Positions 7,259-14,815 of a stretch of 64,000 bases of DNA are shown here, piece after piece; position 1 is the first letter of the stretch, and each line of letters opens with the position of its first letter. The notes beneath the pieces were generated by a model. That model made no database searches, was not told the DNA's origin, and worked only from the letters and a program-made list of their open reading frames with translations. The stretch is from Solwaraspora sp. WMMD1047 (GTDB lineage Bacteria > Actinomycetota > Actinomycetes > Mycobacteriales > Micromonosporaceae): the NCBI RefSeq assembly GCF_029626155.1, contig NZ_JARUBL010000001.1, positions 7,530,501 through 7,594,500 of the forward strand, in the 5' to 3' direction. A program made the translations under genes and the position numbers.

Positions 7259-9427
7259 TCACCGGATCAGGAGGGCGTCCACCGCCTGGGGGCCGTCCGG
7301 CGTGAGCACCACCGGATTGATCTCGACGGTGGCGTAGTCCCGCAGTTCCCCGTCGACGAAGTGCCGGGCCAGCTCGGCCACGAGCGGCACCAGTTCGGCG
7401 GTCCGGTCCGCGCCGATCGCCCGGCCCAGGCCGCAGCTTCCGATCAGATCGGCGATTGCCGCCTCGGCGTCCGGGAAGGGACTCGGCAGGGCCAGCGTCG
7501 CCAGCGGGGGCACCAGCTCCACCGCCCAGCCCCCGACCCCGATCGTCACCGCCGGGCCGGCCGTCGGGTCCCGGACCAGCCCGACCAGCACCTCGGGCCC
7601 GCGCACCATCCGCTGTACCAGGAACCGGACCGGGCCGGCGACCCCGGCGGCGGTCAGATCCGCCCGCATCCGCTCACAGGCCGCCGTCACCTCCGCCGGC
7701 GTGGTCAGGTCCAGCCGTACCCCGCCCACCCGGCCCTTGTGCGCCAGCCCGGCCACCGCGGCCTTCACCGCGACCGGTCCGCGCAGGCCGGCCGCGTACC
7801 CGCCGGCGTCGCCCGGGTCGTCGACGACCACACCGGACACCAGCGGCAGCCCCAGCCCGGCCAGCACCTCACGCGCCTCCGCCTCGGCCACCACCCCATC
7901 GGCCGCCACCGGCCCACCGGCCGCCACCGGCCCACCGGCCGCCACCGGCCCACCGGCCGCCACCGGCCCACCGGCCGCCACCGGCTCATCGGCCGCCGCC
8001 GGCTCATCGGCCGCCGCCGGCCCAGCCGGGTCGGGCTCGGCCGGCCCGGTCAAGTCGGTCGAGCCGGCTGCGCGGGTCGCCGGGAAGATCTTGCCGGCCG
8101 CGGCCATCGCGGCCACCAGGCTCGGCCCGACCACCAGCGGTGCGCCGCCGGCCAACTCCGCCACCCATCGGGTCGGCTGCTCGCCGTAGACGCTTGCGGT
8201 GAGCGTCGGCCGGCCGTGCCGGGTGGACGCCGCCGCCAACCCGGTCAGTCCGTCGCGGAACCAGTGCCGGTCGGCGGAATCGTCCGGCCACGGCAGCGCG
8301 TACGGTTCGAGCACCGCGCCCACCGCCGGGTCGGTGTAGATCAGCTCGCGGACCCGCTCCTTGCGGCGGGCGTCGGCGCCGGTCAGGTCCAGCGGGTTGC
8401 CGATGAAGACGCCCGGCGGCAGCACCTCCCGCAGCGCCGCCGCGGTGGCGGGCGCCAGGTCGGCCAGCGCCACCCCGTGCCGGGCGGCGAGGTCCGCCGC
8501 GTAGCCGGCCGCGCCGCCGCTGCCGGTCAGCACGAACACCCCGTCTCCCGCGCCGGTACGGGTGGTCAGCAGCCGAACCAGCACGGTCAGCTCTTCGATC
8601 GAGTCGGCCGGTACCACCCCGAGCCGGTCCAGCCAGGCGGCGGCCAGCCGGTCGGTGCCGACCACCGCGCCGGTGTGCGACCGGGCGACGGCGGCCGACC
8701 GGGCCGACCGGGCCAGCCGCAGCGCGACGACGGACTTCCCGCCGGCCCGGCAGTGGGCCACCGCCGCGGCGAACCGGTCCGGGTCGGCAATCGCCTCCAG
8801 CACCAGCACCAGCACGCTGGCCCCGTCGTCGGCGGCGAACTCCTCGACGGCCTCGGTGAGCCCGAAGGCGGCCCCGTTGCCGATCGAGTACGCCCGGGAG
8901 AGGCCGACCCCGCCGGCCGCCACGGCACCGAGCACGCCCGACAGCAACGCCCCCGACTGGCTGGCGACCGAGACCGGCCCGATCCCCAGCCCGGCCGGCA
9001 ACGGCTCGGCGACGAGCACCAACCGGTCGCCGAAGTGCCCGTAGCCCACGCAGTTGGGGCCGATCAGCCGTACGCCGGCCGCCCGGCAGCGGGCCGCGAT
9101 GCGCGCCTCCCGGGCCGTCGCGTCCGGGTCGCCGGTTTCCCGGAACCCGTTCGACACCAGCACGATCGTCGGGGTGCCCAGCGCGCAGAGCTGGTCGACG
9201 GCGGCCTCCGCCCGGTCGGGCCGCAGCAGGCAGACTGCCGCCGCCGGCACCCCCGGCAGCTCGTCGATCCCGCCGAGGGCGGGCAGCCCGTGCACCGCCG
9301 GCTGGCGCGGGTTGACCGGCCAGACCGGCCCGGGGTGGCCGTGGTCGGCCAGGTTGCGGATCAACCAGTAGGTCCACGGCATGGTTTCCGAGGCGCCGAC
9401 CAGCGCGATTCCCGCGTCGGCACCCAT
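7259..9427 (-). CDS. Acyl-CoA synthetase, NDP-forming (fused alpha/beta)
   Basis: A 722-residue single-chain enzyme of the acetate-CoA ligase (ADP-forming) family, which makes an acyl-CoA from acid, CoA and NTP through a phospho-histidine. The order is a CoA-binding Rossmann domain (IALVGASETMPW), a succinyl-CoA-ligase-like domain with ASQSGALLSG, the phospho-His motif SHTGA, and a C-terminal ATP-grasp domain (VAVKAAVAGLAHKGRVGGV). A Pro/Ala/Gly hinge of VAAGGP repeats joins the last two parts. ATG 9427 shares one base with the stop of the dioxygenase beta-subunit gene (TGATG), so translation is coupled. The acid it activates is unknown. Confidence 0.9.
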   Translation of the reverse strand: MGADAGIALVGASETMPWTYWLIRNLADHGHPGPVWPVNPRQPAVHGLPALGGIDELPGVPAAAVCLLRPDRAEAAVDQLCALGTPTIVLVSNGFRETGDPDATAREARIAARCRAAGVRLIGPNCVGYGHFGDRLVLVAEPLPAGLGIGPVSVASQSGALLSGVLGAVAAGGVGLSRAYSIGNGAAFGLTEAVEEFAADDGASVLVLVLEAIADPDRFAAAVAHCRAGGKSVVALRLARSARSAAVARSHTGAVVGTDRLAAAWLDRLGVVPADSIEELTVLVRLLTTRTGAGDGVFVLTGSGGAAGYAADLAARHGVALADLAPATAAALREVLPPGVFIGNPLDLTGADARRKERVRELIYTDPAVGAVLEPYALPWPDDSADRHWFRDGLTGLAAASTRHGRPTLTASVYGEQPTRWVAELAGGAPLVVGPSLVAAMAAAGKIFPATRAAGSTDLTGPAEPDPAGPAAADEPAAADEPVAAGGPVAAGGPVAAGGPVAAGGPVAADGVVAEAEAREVLAGLGLPLVSGVVVDDPGDAGGYAAGLRGPVAVKAAVAGLAHKGRVGGVRLDLTTPAEVTAACERMRADLTAAGVAGPVRFLVQRMVRGPEVLVGLVRDPTAGPAVTIGVGGWAVELVPPLATLALPSPFPDAEAAIADLIGSCGLGRAIGADRTAELVPLVAELARHFVDGELRDYATVEINPVVLTPDGPQAVDALLIR
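7911..8036. repeat. Seven in-frame 18-bp repeats in the synthetase hinge
   Basis: Seven consecutive 18-bp units, four of them identical, encode VAAGGP-type hexapeptides between the ligase-CoA and ATP-grasp domains. The unit is a multiple of three, so copy-number change would keep the frame and only alter hinge length. Confidence 0.85.
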
Positions 9428-9975
9428 CAGAAGAAGATCGACAGGTTCTTGGCCAGCAGGGTGGCCTGGTCGAGCAGGATCGTGCGGCGGGCGATTTCGA
9501 AGCCGTACGCGTTCGCCGCCCGCCGGACCAGGTCGGTGCGGCGGCCGACGAACATGTCCATCTCCCGCTCCAGGCGGGTCCGGTAGATGAAGAAGCCGCA
9601 GTCCAGCTCGTACGTGCCGTCCACCTCGGTGGACCGGACCCGCACGTTGGAGACCAGGTGCCGGGTCCGCGACGGCGGGTCCTCGGCCCAGGCCATCCCG
9701 GTACGCAGCCGGCGTACCCGTTGTTCCAGATGTTCGTAGGTCTCGTCGAGGTAGGCCGCGTCCTGCAGCCCGCCGGTCTCCAGGTGCCGCTGCCGGTGCA
9801 GTCGGTTGGTGCGGGTCGGCATCCAGTAGTGGATGTCCGGCGCGATCAGGGTGAGCCACTCGTCGAACTGCCAGGTGTCGAGCAGGTCGGCCTCGTCGAA
9901 GAGGAACTGCTCGATCTCGTAGTGGGTGTGCGGGTCGACGTTGCTGCGGCTGGAGACCCGGGGGGCGGCGGTCAT
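9427..9975 (-). CDS. Aromatic-ring-hydroxylating dioxygenase, beta subunit
   Basis: This 182-residue protein matches the small-subunit family of ring-hydroxylating dioxygenases in length and pattern: an N-terminal EIEQFLFDEADLLD segment, then WLTLIAPDIHYWMP, THxVSNVRV-like RTRHLVSNVRVR, and a C-terminal RTILLDQATLLAKNLSIFF. Beta subunits are structural and shape the alpha-subunit pocket. Its ATG overlaps the alpha-subunit stop by four bases (ATGA), and its stop overlaps the next start, so alpha, beta and synthetase are translationally coupled. Confidence 0.92.
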   Translation of the reverse strand: MTAAPRVSSRSNVDPHTHYEIEQFLFDEADLLDTWQFDEWLTLIAPDIHYWMPTRTNRLHRQRHLETGGLQDAAYLDETYEHLEQRVRRLRTGMAWAEDPPSRTRHLVSNVRVRSTEVDGTYELDCGFFIYRTRLEREMDMFVGRRTDLVRRAANAYGFEIARRTILLDQATLLAKNLSIFF

Positions 9976-11297
9976 GCCTCCGCCCTCCCGGCCGCGCGGT
10001 GTGCCTCGTCGAGTTCGGCGAGCTTCTCCCAGCTGTAGCCGGAGACCAGCTCGGACCATCGCTTGTAGAAGGTCCGGGCCGCCTCCTCGGCGAACACGTA
10101 GGCGCTGCGGCCCGGGAAGCCGTTGGTGTCGAAGCTGCTGTGTCCGAGACCCATCTGCACGTTCAGCGGGTGTTGCCGGGCCCGCCAGCCGCGCAGCACC
10201 TTCTGGATCTCGTTCCAGTTCTCGCCGTCGTCCTGCTCGAACAGGCCGCCCGGGGAGAAGGTACGCAGGATCTCGACCCGGCGTTCGTCCTTCACCTTCT
10301 CCGGCGCCGACTTCTGCACCAGGCCCCAGGCCCAGACCTCGATCTGGTTCGGTCCGCGCGGATGCCAGACCCGGAAGGTTCCGTTGGAGAGGTAGGCCAG
10401 GCTCGGGAAGATCGTGGCGTGGCCGGGCATGTAGAGCGCGCGGGCCTCGCCGAGCCGGTCGACGATGCCCGGCAGCACCTGCTCCTCCCACTCCTGCACC
10501 ACCGGGCCGACCCGCTTGGGCTGCACCGAGGTGCGGAAGCCGGTGCCGTGCCCCTGCGGGGCGGTGAACTGGTAGCCGGCCTTCTTCCGGTTCTCCACCA
10601 GTTCGGTGAGGCTCAGTCCTTCCCCGGGGGCGACGTAGGCCATGTAGGCCGACGCGTGGCTGATCTCCGCGTGGTAGGAGTCGGAGGCGAACTGCTCGGC
10701 CGCGAACTTCCAGTTGCAGTCGATGAGCCACTTGTGGGTGCCGCCGATGACCTCCGCGCCGTCCTCCCACCGGTCGCAGAACGCGTCGAAGTACCAGGCC
10801 ATGTCACCCAGGTAGGTCTCGAAGTCGGGCGCGTTCTCGTCCCAGGTGCCGAAGATGAAGCCCTTGTAGTTGGCGAGCCGCACCTTCGCCGGTCCCCACT
10901 GGGACTTGTCGATCTCGTTGAAGTAGGCGTCCTCCTCGTGCGGCACCGAGACCAGGTCACCGGCGGTGTTGTACGACCAGCCGTGGTAGGTGCAGGTGAA
11001 GACCTTGGTGTTGCCGAGGTCGGCCCGGCAGATCCGCATGCTGCGGTGCCGGCACTGGTTCAGGAAGGCGCGCACCGAGCCGTCCCGCTGCCGGACCACG
11101 AGCACCGGGTCCTCGCCCATGTAGGTCTGGATGAAGTCGCCGGCCTTGGGCAGCATCGCCTCATGAGCCAGGAACAACCAGCACCGCCCGAAGACGTACT
11201 GCAGTTCGGCCTCGTAGATGTCCTGGTCCTGGTAGATGACCGGGCTGATGACTCCGCGTTCCACGTCCACAAGGGACGTGGCGTCCACCTTGCTCAC
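9972..11297 (-). CDS. Aromatic-ring-hydroxylating dioxygenase, alpha subunit
   Basis: A 441-residue Rieske oxygenase large subunit. The [2Fe-2S] ligands are Cys82, His84, Cys102 and His105 in CRH...CTYH. The mononuclear iron site is formed by His209 and His214 in SDSYHAEISH, with a distal Asp expected near the C-terminus. With the beta subunit, a ferredoxin and a reductase it would insert both atoms of O2 into a ring to form a cis-diol. GTG 11297 overlaps the preceding stop by four bases. The substrate cannot be read from sequence; the surrounding CoA-type genes do not define it. Confidence 0.92.
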   Translation of the reverse strand: MSKVDATSLVDVERGVISPVIYQDQDIYEAELQYVFGRCWLFLAHEAMLPKAGDFIQTYMGEDPVLVVRQRDGSVRAFLNQCRHRSMRICRADLGNTKVFTCTYHGWSYNTAGDLVSVPHEEDAYFNEIDKSQWGPAKVRLANYKGFIFGTWDENAPDFETYLGDMAWYFDAFCDRWEDGAEVIGGTHKWLIDCNWKFAAEQFASDSYHAEISHASAYMAYVAPGEGLSLTELVENRKKAGYQFTAPQGHGTGFRTSVQPKRVGPVVQEWEEQVLPGIVDRLGEARALYMPGHATIFPSLAYLSNGTFRVWHPRGPNQIEVWAWGLVQKSAPEKVKDERRVEILRTFSPGGLFEQDDGENWNEIQKVLRGWRARQHPLNVQMGLGHSSFDTNGFPGRSAYVFAEEAARTFYKRWSELVSGYSWEKLAELDEAHRAAGRAEA

Positions 11298-11647
11298 CGC
11301 TCACCATCTCCTTGCTCGTCGGCTGGCACCCACCGGCCGTCGACCAGCCGGTAGTAGCGCTGTTCGTAGAACTCGATGCCGTCGCGGCCCTGCGATCGCG
11401 GCGCCCGTGGGAAGGTCGGCCGGTCCGGGATCGCCCGCTGCGCCGCCCAGTGCGCGTCGTAGGTCTCCTGGTCCGACCAGAGCTCCAGCAGGGCGAACTC
11501 GTTCGGCTCCTCGATGCTGCGGAAGACCTGGTACTGCAGCGCACCCGGCTCGGCTCGGCATTCCCCGGACCGCTGCCGCCAGTAGGCGAGGTACTCGTCG
11601 ACCGCCTCGGGCTCGATCGTGACGTTGCTGACCACTCGGACCGCCAT
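11294..11647 (-). CDS. Antibiotic biosynthesis monooxygenase (ABM) fold protein
   Basis: The protein has 117 residues. Its first 95 residues fit the ABM dimeric alpha/beta-barrel: VRVVSNVTIEPEAVDEYLAYW, then ALQYQVFRSIEEPNEFALLELW. ABM proteins act as cofactor-free monooxygenases or bind reactive phenolic and quinoid intermediates. ATG 11647 has GGGGA five bases upstream. It lies between a VOC protein and the dioxygenase alpha subunit in one coupled operon, so a role in handling a ring-oxidation product is plausible (inference). Confidence 0.8.
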   Translation of the reverse strand: MAVRVVSNVTIEPEAVDEYLAYWRQRSGECRAEPGALQYQVFRSIEEPNEFALLELWSDQETYDAHWAAQRAIPDRPTFPRAPRSQGRDGIEFYEQRYYRLVDGRWVPADEQGDGER

Positions 11648-11655
11648 GTCGTCCC

Positions 11656-12744
11656 CTACTCCGCCCGGTGCGCGCGGTAGTCGATGGAAAAGTCGTTGAT
11701 CGGGCCGACCACCGGCCGGCCGGCCCGGGGGAAGCTCGCCTCGATGACCCAGCCGCCGAGCATCTCCCGGCTGTCGAGGTAGTAGAAGCGGCCCGACCCG
11801 CCGCGCATCTCGGAGCCCATCACCAGCGGCACGTTCACCGACTCCAGCCACTCGATGGTCTCGGCCCAGCGGTCCTCGCCGCTCGGGAACGCGATCAGGA
11901 GGTGGTGGATCCCCTCGCCGACCACGTCGAGGTAGTCGTCCCGGTAGTGGCTGGGTCCGTAGGTCGGCTGAATCACCTCGAAGCCGAAGCCCTGGAAGTC
12001 GAACGCGCGACCGGTCAGGTACTCGTGGTCGACGGGCCGGCCCCGGTAGAACGGCGTCTCCAGCCGGCCGTGCTCCCGCCGCCAGTTGATGAAGTTCCAC
12101 CGGTCCACGTCGAAGACCGAGGCGTGCCGCGCCACCGTGCCCAGCACGTCGCGTACCACCACCCCGATGTGGTGCAGGCGCGGTATGTCGAGCGCGGTCA
12201 TCGCGCCGGGTCGGCTGTAGGTCTGGCTGACGTCGCAGTGCCGGTCCGGCCCGGGCGCCGGGGCGTCGGCGCGCAGCGGCGCCTGGTAGTGGACCAGGTA
12301 TCCGAGCAGCGCGGTGGTGTCGAAGGTGACGCACTCCCAGGCCCCGTCGCGGACGTAACGCTGGGCGACCGGCGCCGACCGCTCCGCGAAGAAGGCGGCC
12401 ACCCGCGCCAGCTCGGCCGGGGTGTCGACGGCGAAGTTGAGCTGCATGATGCCGGTCCGGTGCCGGGCCCGGAACAGTTGCGGCAGGCTGAGCCCGGAGG
12501 TCGGCTGCACGAGCTCGAAGGTGACCTGACCGGACGGGCAGCTGCCGACGGCCGACCGCCACGACGCCGTACTGGGCATGCCCTGCACGGTGAGTTCCCC
12601 GATGCGCGAGTCGTCCTCGAACAGGTCCCACTGGTCCACGCCGAGGATCAGCCCGTAGTTGGTCATCGACTCCTCGATGTCGTCGACCACCACGGTGAGC
12701 CGCTCCAGCCGGGCCGGACGCAGCCGGTTGTCGAGGTTGGCCAT
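11656..12744 (-). CDS. Two-domain VOC protein, extradiol-dioxygenase-like
   Basis: A 362-residue protein with two vicinal-oxygen-chelate domains. The second domain keeps a 2-His-1-carboxylate set: His in RLHHIGVVV, His in GIHHLLIAF and Glu in GWVIEASF. The equivalent places in the first domain lack histidines, as in type I extradiol dioxygenases, where only the C-terminal domain binds iron. It could cleave the catechol made after ring dihydroxylation, but VOC proteins also include epimerases and hydrolases, so the reaction is inferred. It is first in the operon that continues with ABM protein and dioxygenase subunits. Confidence 0.75.
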   Translation of the reverse strand: MANLDNRLRPARLERLTVVVDDIEESMTNYGLILGVDQWDLFEDDSRIGELTVQGMPSTASWRSAVGSCPSGQVTFELVQPTSGLSLPQLFRARHRTGIMQLNFAVDTPAELARVAAFFAERSAPVAQRYVRDGAWECVTFDTTALLGYLVHYQAPLRADAPAPGPDRHCDVSQTYSRPGAMTALDIPRLHHIGVVVRDVLGTVARHASVFDVDRWNFINWRREHGRLETPFYRGRPVDHEYLTGRAFDFQGFGFEVIQPTYGPSHYRDDYLDVVGEGIHHLLIAFPSGEDRWAETIEWLESVNVPLVMGSEMRGGSGRFYYLDSREMLGGWVIEASFPRAGRPVVGPINDFSIDYRAHRAE

Positions 12745-12793
12745 GGCCTCATCATGGGTGCGGCCAGCCGGGCGTCTCCACATCGCGGTCAGC

Positions 12794-12808
12794 ACGGTGG
12801 AACACCGT
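12794..12808. promoter_or_regulatory. Palindrome in divergent promoter
   Basis: ACGGTG and CACCGT form a perfect 6-bp inverted repeat around GAA, midway between the divergent VOC and PEBP genes. It may be an operator serving both directions; this rests only on symmetry and location. Confidence 0.35.
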
Positions 12809-12846
12809 CCGCCGGTCGGCGCCCGGGCCACGCGAGGCTCTCCGAC

Positions 12847-13302
12847 ATGCCGAACATCGCAGACCTCAGCCTGACGAGTACCGATTTCGACCACGGCGGG
12901 CGGCTCGCCGACCGCAATGCGTCCGACCGGGACAACATCGCGCCGCGGCTCGCCGTCAGCGGCGCGCCGGCCGGCACGGTGGAGCTGGCCCTCATCTGCC
13001 ACGACCCCGACGCGCCGCTGCCCGGCGGCTGGACGCACTGGACCCTCTACGGCATCCCGAGCGACGGCGGCGACCTCGGCGAGGACCCGGACAGCCGCTT
13101 CCGGCCCGGCCCGAACAGTTGGGGCGACCACCGCTACGGCGGTCCCCGACCGCCCGCCGGTCACGGCGCGCACCACTACTACTTCTGGGTGTACGCGCTG
13201 AGCCGGCCGGTCGACGGCACGCCGACCCGGGACGAGTTCCTCGCCGGGTACGCGGACGCGATCCTCGAACAGAACCGGCTCGTCGGCGTCTACGAGCGCT
13301 GA
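12847..13302 (+). CDS. YbhB/YbcL (PEBP/Raf kinase inhibitor-like) family protein
   Basis: A 151-residue cytoplasmic protein with the PEBP anion-binding signature: CHDPDAPLPGGWTHW near residues 56-70, followed by HHYYFWVYAL. Bacterial PEBP proteins bind small anions or phospholipid head groups; their cellular role is poorly understood. It starts at ATG 12847, divergent from the dioxygenase operon, and ends two bases before the next flavoprotein gene starts, so the two are co-transcribed. A steroid or aromatic ligand is possible but untested. Confidence 0.88.
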   Translation: MPNIADLSLTSTDFDHGGRLADRNASDRDNIAPRLAVSGAPAGTVELALICHDPDAPLPGGWTHWTLYGIPSDGGDLGEDPDSRFRPGPNSWGDHRYGGPRPPAGHGAHHYYFWVYALSRPVDGTPTRDEFLAGYADAILEQNRLVGVYER

Positions 13303-13303
13303 G

Positions 13304-14815
13304 GTGTGGCTCAAGCAGCCGCGCTGGGACGACGAGGCTGACATCGTCGTCGTCGGGTTCGGCGGGGCCGGCGCGGTGGCCGCGATGACCGCGCACGACG
13401 CCGGCCGCGAGGTGCTGATCCTGGAGAAGCAGCAGGCGGACCACCGGTTCCCGAGCACCCTGATGTCCGGTGGCAGCATCGTCTGCCCGTCCGACCCGGA
13501 CGCGGCGTACGCGCACCTGACGCACCTGGCCGGCGACCAGACCGGCGCGGCGGTGCTGCGGGCCTGGGCGGACCGGTGCGCCGAGAACGTCGACTGGGTG
13601 GCCGCGCACGGCGGCACCACCCACCTGTTCAGCCCGGTCGGCGAGCACCACTCGGTGCCGGGCTACGAGGCGATCCAGAGCTACCGGTTCGGCACCGACC
13701 CGGCCAGCTCACCGCGCGGTTACGGACTGTTCCGGTGGTTGCAGGACCACGTCCGGCGGCGCGGGGTGCCGGTCTCGTACGGCACGGCGGCCCGGTGGTT
13801 GCTCACCGACACGGCCGGCGCGGTGATCGGGGTGCAGTGCCGGCGGGACGGCGCGACGGTGAACGTCCGGGCCCGGCGGGCCGTCATCCTGACCACCGGC
13901 GGCTTCGAGTTCCACGAAGGGCTCAAGCGCAACCATCTGCCGGTGACGCCCACCCATTTCTACGCCAGCCCGGACAACACCGGCGACGGGGTGGTGATGG
14001 CCCAGGAGGTGGGGGCGGCGCTGTGGCACATGAGCGCCTGCTCGGCGAAGGCGATCGCGAAGTTCGACGACTTCCCCACCGGGTTCCCGATCAACCCGTG
14101 GGGTTACGGCGACGGCATGACCCAGGAGCAGATCCTGTACGGGTCCGGCAAGCGCGGCGCGTCCTGCGGCACCATGCAGGTCGACCGGTTCGGCCGCCGG
14201 TTCACCAACGAGGTCTGGAAGCAGCACACCCACTACTACGAGCTGACCGGGTACGACAGTCACCGGGGCGTATATCCACGGGTCCCGACGTACTGGATCT
14301 TCGACTCGGCCCGGATGCGGCGCGGGCAGCTGGTGAGCCGGGAGACCGGCGCGGCCGGGCCGCTGCGGCTCTATCCGTGGAGCGAGGACAACCAGGCGGA
14401 GCTGGCGCGGGGCTGGATCACCCGGGCGGAGACGATCGAAGGGCTGGCCGACCGGCTGGCGATGGAGCCGGCCGTCCTCCGCGGCACCCTGGCCGAATAC
14501 AACGCGGCCTGCGAGACGGGTCGCGACCCGTTCGGCCGGCCGGCGGACACCCTGGTCGGCCTGGAGCCGCCGTTCTTCGCGGTGCGGCTCTGGCCGGGCG
14601 GCCCCAACACGCAGGGTGGGCCGGAACGCGACGCGCGGGCCCGGGTGATGCGGGTGACCGGAGAGCCGGTGCCCCGGCTGTACGCGGCCGGCGAGCTGGG
14701 CTCGGTCTACGGGACGTTCTATCCGATCGGCGGCGCGAACCTGGCCGAGTGCATCGCGTTCGGGCGGATCGCCGGGGAGAACGCGAGTGCCGAGGCGCCC
14801 TACTCGCCGCGCTGA
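13304..14815 (+). CDS. FAD-dependent oxidoreductase (KstD/fumarate reductase-like)
   Basis: A 503-residue flavoprotein with the FAD motif VVVGFGGAGAVAAM and the strand-end VLILEK. The STLMSGGSIVCPSD segment, ILTTGGFEFHEGL and the C-terminal YAAGELGSVYGTFYPIGGANLAE mark the FAD_binding_2 family that includes 3-ketosteroid dehydrogenases and fumarate reductases. It probably oxidises or reduces a ring C=C bond next to a ketone. GTG 13304 follows the PEBP stop directly (TGAGGTG). Its 3' end overlaps the convergent acyl-CoA synthetase by 16 bp. It is a second family member besides the gene at 4.5 kb. Confidence 0.87.
   Translation: MWLKQPRWDDEADIVVVGFGGAGAVAAMTAHDAGREVLILEKQQADHRFPSTLMSGGSIVCPSDPDAAYAHLTHLAGDQTGAAVLRAWADRCAENVDWVAAHGGTTHLFSPVGEHHSVPGYEAIQSYRFGTDPASSPRGYGLFRWLQDHVRRRGVPVSYGTAARWLLTDTAGAVIGVQCRRDGATVNVRARRAVILTTGGFEFHEGLKRNHLPVTPTHFYASPDNTGDGVVMAQEVGAALWHMSACSAKAIAKFDDFPTGFPINPWGYGDGMTQEQILYGSGKRGASCGTMQVDRFGRRFTNEVWKQHTHYYELTGYDSHRGVYPRVPTYWIFDSARMRRGQLVSRETGAAGPLRLYPWSEDNQAELARGWITRAETIEGLADRLAMEPAVLRGTLAEYNAACETGRDPFGRPADTLVGLEPPFFAVRLWPGGPNTQGGPERDARARVMRVTGEPVPRLYAAGELGSVYGTFYPIGGANLAECIAFGRIAGENASAEAPYSPR

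Noticed and set aside
7911-8036. Synthetase repeat considered as a separate regulatory array
   Set aside because: It lies in frame in the middle of a continuous coding sequence and encodes a Pro/Ala/Gly hinge.
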